Source of the DNA: CAZWRF01 sp964636095 | Lineage (GTDB): Bacteria; Patescibacteriota; Minisyncoccia; JAHISW01; Tagabacteraceae | Length of the DNA: 22,672 bases | NCBI GenBank assembly: GCA_964636095.1 | Contig: CAZWRF010000008.1 | Coordinates: 1 to 22,672, forward strand | Direction: 5' to 3' | Shown: positions 21,040-22,672 of the stretch, piece after piece | Numbering within the stretch: the stretch's first letter is position 1 | How the letters are laid out: each line of letters starts with the position of its first letter | The notes under the pieces: generated by a model | The model's database searches: none | The model's input: only the letters and a program-made list of their open reading frames with translations | Told to the model about the DNA's origin: nothing | Made by a program: the position numbers and the translations under genes

Positions 21040-21480
21040 TTACAACGATAAGAAAAAAACGGCTATCGTCGCAAATATTGTGCCTATAATCTTATTCGTG
21101 CTGAACGGTTCTTTCAATATGAAATAAGATAGCACGGCAACAAAAGGAAGGTAGCAGGCTGCCTGGAGCGGGATAAAGACAGAAACGTCCTTTCTCCCCA
21201 AAAGAAGAATAAAAGCAACTGTCGCCAACCCCCAACAAATTCCATAGAGATATCCTTTCAGATTAAAGCCGGAAAACACTGATGCAGAGTTGTTCCCGAA
21301 ACCTGTAAAAAACAGCAAAACAATCACAGTAATTGTCCAAACGGTAAGAGTACCGAGCCCCTCGTTCATATATACAAAAAAGCCGGCAACTCCCTCATTG
21401 CAGGCAATCTTCCCCAAAATACAGCCAACGGATAAAAATACGACATATGCAATAAAAAGAGACAAATTCACCAAGCTCAT
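21040..21480 (-). CDS. half-size EamA/DMT-superfamily membrane protein, copy 2
   Basis: Identical to the 146-aa EamA-like protein at 19545-19985. A one-base difference in a T-run upstream opens an in-frame extension of eight residues (to 21504), but the AAGGAGG Shine-Dalgarno sits inside that extension, directly before the ATG at 21480, so the shorter start is correct and equals that of copy 1. The promoter-like pair at 21521-21549 lies upstream. It is the first gene of the right cassette and follows the acylphosphatase gene after a 173-bp spacer that holds a hairpin terminator and a conserved box. Confidence 0.8.
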   Translation of the reverse strand: MSLVNLSLFIAYVVFLSVGCILGKIACNEGVAGFFVYMNEGLGTLTVWTITVIVLLFFTGFGNNSASVFSGFNLKGYLYGICWGLATVAFILLLGRKDVSVFIPLQAACYLPFVAVLSYFILKEPFSTNKIIGTIFATIAVFFLSL

Positions 21481-21520
21481 TCTTTCCTCCTTTTTTATTT
21501 TCAAGCTTTCTTTTCAGTAA

Positions 21521-21549
21521 AAAGTAGCACGTACATACCATGTAGTCAA
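21521..21549 (-). promoter_or_regulatory. promoter-like element of the right cassette
   Basis: On the minus strand TTGACT (21544-21549), 17 nt, TACTTT (21521-21526). Between the two cassettes the hexamers and the last five spacer bases (CGTGC) are kept, while the rest of the spacer differs. It starts directly after the hairpin terminator at 21551-21573. Confidence 0.55.
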
Positions 21550-21550
21550 C

Positions 21551-21573
21551 AAAAACCCGCCTTATTCAAGGCG
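21551..21573 (-). terminator. hairpin terminator ahead of the right cassette
   Basis: CGCCTT (21558-21563), loop ATTC, AAGGCG (21568-21573); on the minus strand the stem is followed by GG and a run of five T (21551-21555). It is about 20 nt downstream of the conserved box at 21593-21640 and closely resembles the hairpin at 22528-22545. Confidence 0.7.
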
Positions 21574-21592
21574 AGAAATATAGTACGTGCCG

Positions 21593-21640
21593 TAGTCTAG
21601 ACTATTTCACCCACGCCAAAATTTACTTTGAGTGAACTCC
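21593..21640 (-). repeat. conserved box, diverged copy 1
   Basis: A 48-nt stretch that matches 22288-22335 and 22625-22672, with three mismatches in the first 38 nt. It starts (plus strand) with the perfect 12-bp palindrome TAGTCTAGACTA, followed by TTTCACCC and CGCCAAAATTTA. It lies in the spacer between acyP (ends 21654) and the right cassette. Unlike the other two copies it has no 30-bp palindrome beside it. Confidence 0.75.
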
Positions 21641-21653
21641 ATCGAACTGTTTT

Positions 21654-21896
21654 TTAATTTTCCAATATTTCCACTTTCTCCACCTCGGCATGTGCCGGGC
21701 CTCCGGCCCGGCACCATTCAATAAGCTGGTTCAGTCCCTCTTCCCTGCCCTCGGCAACAATTTCCACCGTGCCGTCGGGCATGTTTTCAGCCACGCAGGA
21801 TAAAAGGCCCAGCTCCCGGGCCTTTCTTCGCGCGGAGTCGCGGAAAAACACCCCCTGCACCCTGCCGTAAATTTTCAGCCTAACTTTTTTTCCCAT
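21654..21896 (-). CDS. acyP: acylphosphatase
   Basis: Small cytoplasmic enzyme that hydrolyses acyl phosphates such as carbamoyl phosphate or acetyl phosphate. The 80-aa protein is slightly shorter than usual (90-100). It has the phosphate loop 'GRVQGVFFRDSA' with catalytic Arg19, and 'ENMPDGTVE' with Asn38 as the second catalytic residue. The segment before Asn38 ('LLSCVAEN') has one residue more than the common 'GWVRN' form and lacks its Trp. 'GGPAHAEVEKVE' fits the C-terminal signature. The ATG at 21896 is 16 nt from a 44-bp palindrome that also covers the end of the arsR-like gene, so the two genes are probably linked in regulation. A perfect 10-bp GC-rich stem (21692-21714) lies inside the coding sequence. 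Confidence 0.92.
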   Translation of the reverse strand: MGKKVRLKIYGRVQGVFFRDSARRKARELGLLSCVAENMPDGTVEIVAEGREEGLNQLIEWCRAGGPAHAEVEKVEILEN

Positions 21897-21912
21897 AAAT
21901 TTTTTTCCAAAA

Positions 21913-21956
21913 ATTACAATATTCTTACATTCTCAAGAATGTTGGAATATTGTAAT
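21913..21956. promoter_or_regulatory. 44-bp palindrome between arsR and acyP (operator or terminator)
   Basis: Arms 21913-21933 and 21936-21956 are complementary at all but two positions around a 2-nt centre, and share the core CATTCT-CA-AGAATG with two further palindromes at 22249-22282 and 22589-22616. The arsR-like stop codon lies inside it. On the minus strand the stem is followed by a T-run, so it could act both as operator for acyP and as an RNA hairpin. Confidence 0.7.
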
Positions 21957-22220
21957 AAACTTTGTAAATTGTTTGCCGTAGGGCGACAAGGAATGTTCAA
22001 CTTGCCTGCCCCGGTACTTTTTGTTCAAAAGGCCCGCCTGAACAAGACGCCGGGTGTGTTCCGAAATGGTTTTAATGTTGCAGTCCAGCTCGTTGGCGAT
22101 TTGGTCCACGGTAATTCCCTCCATTTTGGAAACCAGGACCAAAATATCAATTCGCCGGTGATTGGCAATGCCTTTGAAATGCCGCTCCATTTGCTTTGCC
22201 GTTTTCTTTGGTTTTGTCAT
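21933..22220 (-). CDS. ArsR-like winged-helix transcriptional regulator
   Basis: The 95-aa protein is a winged helix-turn-helix domain: 'HFKGIANHRRIDILVLVSK', then 'ITVDQIANELDCNIKTISEH' with the recognition helix 'NIKTISEHTRRLVQAGLL' and the wing 'KKYRGRQVEHSLSPYG'. This is the ArsR/SmtB layout, but the metal motif 'ELCVCD' is replaced by 'ELDCNIK' with a single cysteine, so metal sensing as in ArsR is unlikely. Such proteins bind DNA as dimers to palindromes, and two palindromes flank this gene, one 28 bp upstream of the start and one over its stop, which fits autoregulation and control of acyP. The signal it responds to is unknown. Confidence 0.85.
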   Translation of the reverse strand: MTKPKKTAKQMERHFKGIANHRRIDILVLVSKMEGITVDQIANELDCNIKTISEHTRRLVQAGLLNKKYRGRQVEHSLSPYGKQFTKFITIFQHS

Positions 22221-22248
22221 GGTTTTTCCACTCTACCACAAATCACAA

Positions 22249-22282
22249 AACATTCCAACATTCTTGAGAATGTTGGAATGTT
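22249..22282. promoter_or_regulatory. 34-bp perfect palindrome upstream of arsR (probable operator)
   Basis: The arms AACATTCCAACATTCT (22249-22264) and AGAATGTTGGAATGTT (22267-22282) are perfectly complementary around a TG centre. It lies 28 bp upstream of the arsR-like ATG. The length and symmetry fit a dimeric winged-helix regulator binding two half-sites; direct evidence of binding is lacking. Confidence 0.7.
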
Positions 22283-22287
22283 GTAAA

Positions 22288-22335
22288 TAGTTTAGACTAT
22301 TTCACCCGCGCCAAAATTTATTTTGAACCGCACCA
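22288..22335 (-). repeat. conserved box, copy 2 (upstream of arsR)
   Basis: The stretch beginning TAGTTTAGACTATTTCACCC (plus strand) lies next to the palindrome at 22249-22282. Together, 22251-22335 repeat at 22588-22672 with about three mismatches over 85 bp and a constant offset of 337 bp. On the minus strand the box precedes the palindrome and then arsR, so it is a good place for the arsR promoter, although no consensus -35/-10 pair is clear. Confidence 0.75.
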
Positions 22336-22341
22336 AAAGAT

Positions 22342-22482
22342 TTATTTTTTCTTCGGGATGAAATAAACGAACCACACAAACCAAACAACCCAAAGAGCCT
22401 CCGTCCAGTCACCGTTGATAAGACCGATTATTCCTTTTATTCCAAAAATACCCAAAAATCCCAGTGTCCAATTTTTTCTCAT
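22342..22482 (-). CDS. 46-aa small membrane protein
   Basis: The ATG at 22482 opens a frame to TAA at 22342. The product starts 'MRKNWTLGFLGIFGIKGII' and ends 'WVVWFVWFVYFIPKKK', with two hydrophobic segments separated by 'NGDWTEA' and a basic C-terminus. Small proteins of this appearance (N-terminal 'KNW..GFLG', C-terminal aromatic 'WF.YFIP.K') are common in bacteria as uncharacterised membrane proteins. The start has the leader GAATAAATTT shared with the 110-aa genes and no Shine-Dalgarno. The stop is 7 nt from the conserved box ahead of arsR. A hairpin terminator lies about 45 nt upstream of the start, so its promoter must lie in between, or transcription must read through. Confidence 0.7.
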   Translation of the reverse strand: MRKNWTLGFLGIFGIKGIIGLINGDWTEALWVVWFVWFVYFIPKKK

Positions 22483-22521
22483 AAATTTATTCTACCATTT
22501 ATTCTGAGTATACCGAAAGAC

Positions 22522-22551
22522 AAAAAACCGCCTTATTCAAGGCGGGGTTTT
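22522..22551 (-). terminator. hairpin terminator right of the 46-aa gene
   Basis: CCGCCTT (22528-22534), loop ATTC, AAGGCGG (22539-22545); on the minus strand the stem is followed by six T (22522-22527). It closely resembles the hairpin at 21558-21573 and, like it, is downstream of a conserved box without any gene between. Confidence 0.75.
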
Positions 22552-22575
22552 GTTACGTAGCATGTTACGTAGCAC
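22552..22575. repeat. 12-bp tandem repeat
   Basis: GTTACGTAGCAT (22552-22563) is followed directly by GTTACGTAGCAC (22564-22575), one mismatch apart. Each unit contains the self-complementary TACGTA. It lies between the hairpin terminator and the third palindrome. Confidence 0.8.
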
Positions 22576-22586
22576 GTTGCGCAAAA

Positions 22587-22672
22587 ACATTCCAACATTC
22601 TCAAGAATGTTGGAATATTGTAAATAGTTTAGACTATTTCACCCGCGCCAAAATTTATTTTGAACCGCACCA
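22587..22672. repeat. palindrome plus conserved box, copy 3 (runs into the window edge)
   Basis: The palindrome arms ATTCCAACATTCT (22589-22601) and AGAATGTTGGAAT (22604-22616) are perfect around a CA centre. The conserved box follows to the edge. Positions 22483-22672 hold no gene that I can support; they contain this repeat, the 12-bp tandem repeat and a terminator. Confidence 0.8.

Larger units (their letters stand above)
20120..21501. repeat. tandem cassette duplication, right copy
   Basis: Second copy of the 1.38-kb segment described at 18625-20006. The copies are separated by about 113 bp (20007-20119) that include the 3' end of DUF2007 copy 2 and the promoter-like element of the left cassette. 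The right edge passes into diverged but recognisable sequence up to about 21532. Confidence 0.95.

Noticed and set aside
18573..21501. Insertion sequence or transposon
   Set aside because: The duplicated segment encodes no transposase or recombinase and has no terminal inverted repeats or target-site duplication that I can see.
21481..21504. Eight-residue N-terminal extension of the right EamA-like protein
   Set aside because: It exists only because of a one-base T-run difference and its codons contain the Shine-Dalgarno of the real start at 21480.
21913..22672. CRISPR array
   Set aside because: The three palindromic repeats are about 340 bp apart with genes between them, flank lengths vary, and no cas genes are present; the nuclease at 5366-6448 is far away and RecB-like.
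1..22672. tRNA or rRNA genes
   Set aside because: All gaps are under 200 bp and none shows a cloverleaf with a T-loop (GGTTCRA) and acceptor pairing.

Overview
The window looks like a chromosomal segment of a Candidate Phyla Radiation (Patescibacteria, most likely Parcubacteria-like) bacterium. I infer this from short, tightly packed and often overlapping genes, many starts without Shine-Dalgarno sequences, compact versions of universal genes, and small membrane proteins of a kind common in these genomes. UGA and UAG both end genes (murG ends in TGA; the YetF-like gene and the 123-aa gene end in TAG), so translation table 11 fits and the UGA-glycine code of Gracilibacteria/Absconditabacteria does not. 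This placement is inference; a marker-gene tree would settle it.

Layout. Positions 1-5370 are housekeeping: the 3' end of a YetF/DUF421 membrane protein, cysS and corA (minus), a CtpA-type S41 protease and rplI (plus), rpmA (minus, overlapping rplI tail to tail), a membrane-anchored Ada-like zinc-domain protein and an orphan 80-aa protein. At 5366-6740 are a stand-alone RecB/Cas4-like PD-(D/E)XK nuclease with an Fe-S cysteine set and a small membrane protein. At 6763-14357 is a six-gene minus-strand cell-envelope operon, in transcription order mraY, a D-aminoacylase-like amidohydrolase, ftsW, murG, gltX and an EnvC-like M23 peptidase. Its genes overlap or are separated by at most 6 nt. The M23 gene is interrupted by one in-frame amber codon. 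Upstream lie a 43-aa Lys/Arg-rich protein, a secreted or anchored protein and a 44-aa desulforedoxin. At 15406-17586, divergent from the desulforedoxin, is a large aldehyde:ferredoxin oxidoreductase (tungsto/molybdopterin family) with its own consensus promoter, strong ribosome binding site and perfect terminator.

From 17620 to the right edge everything is on the minus strand and looks accessory: a minimal zincin metalloprotease, a YbjQ-family protein, small membrane proteins, a four-gene cassette present twice in tandem (EamA-like membrane protein, unknown 103-aa protein, 110-aa membrane protein, DUF2007 protein), an acylphosphatase, an ArsR-like winged-helix regulator and a 46-aa membrane protein. 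This end carries most of the unexplained structure. The cassette copies are identical over about 1.38 kb but sharply diverged at their edges. Each keeps its own promoter-like element. Three near-identical palindromes sit upstream of arsR, acyP and the 46-aa gene region, and a conserved box of about 48 nt occurs three times, two of them just ahead of matching hairpin terminators. The best candidate for something undescribed is this regulator, palindrome, box and small-protein island. No gap without a gene exceeds 300 bases, and I saw no tRNA, rRNA or CRISPR array.
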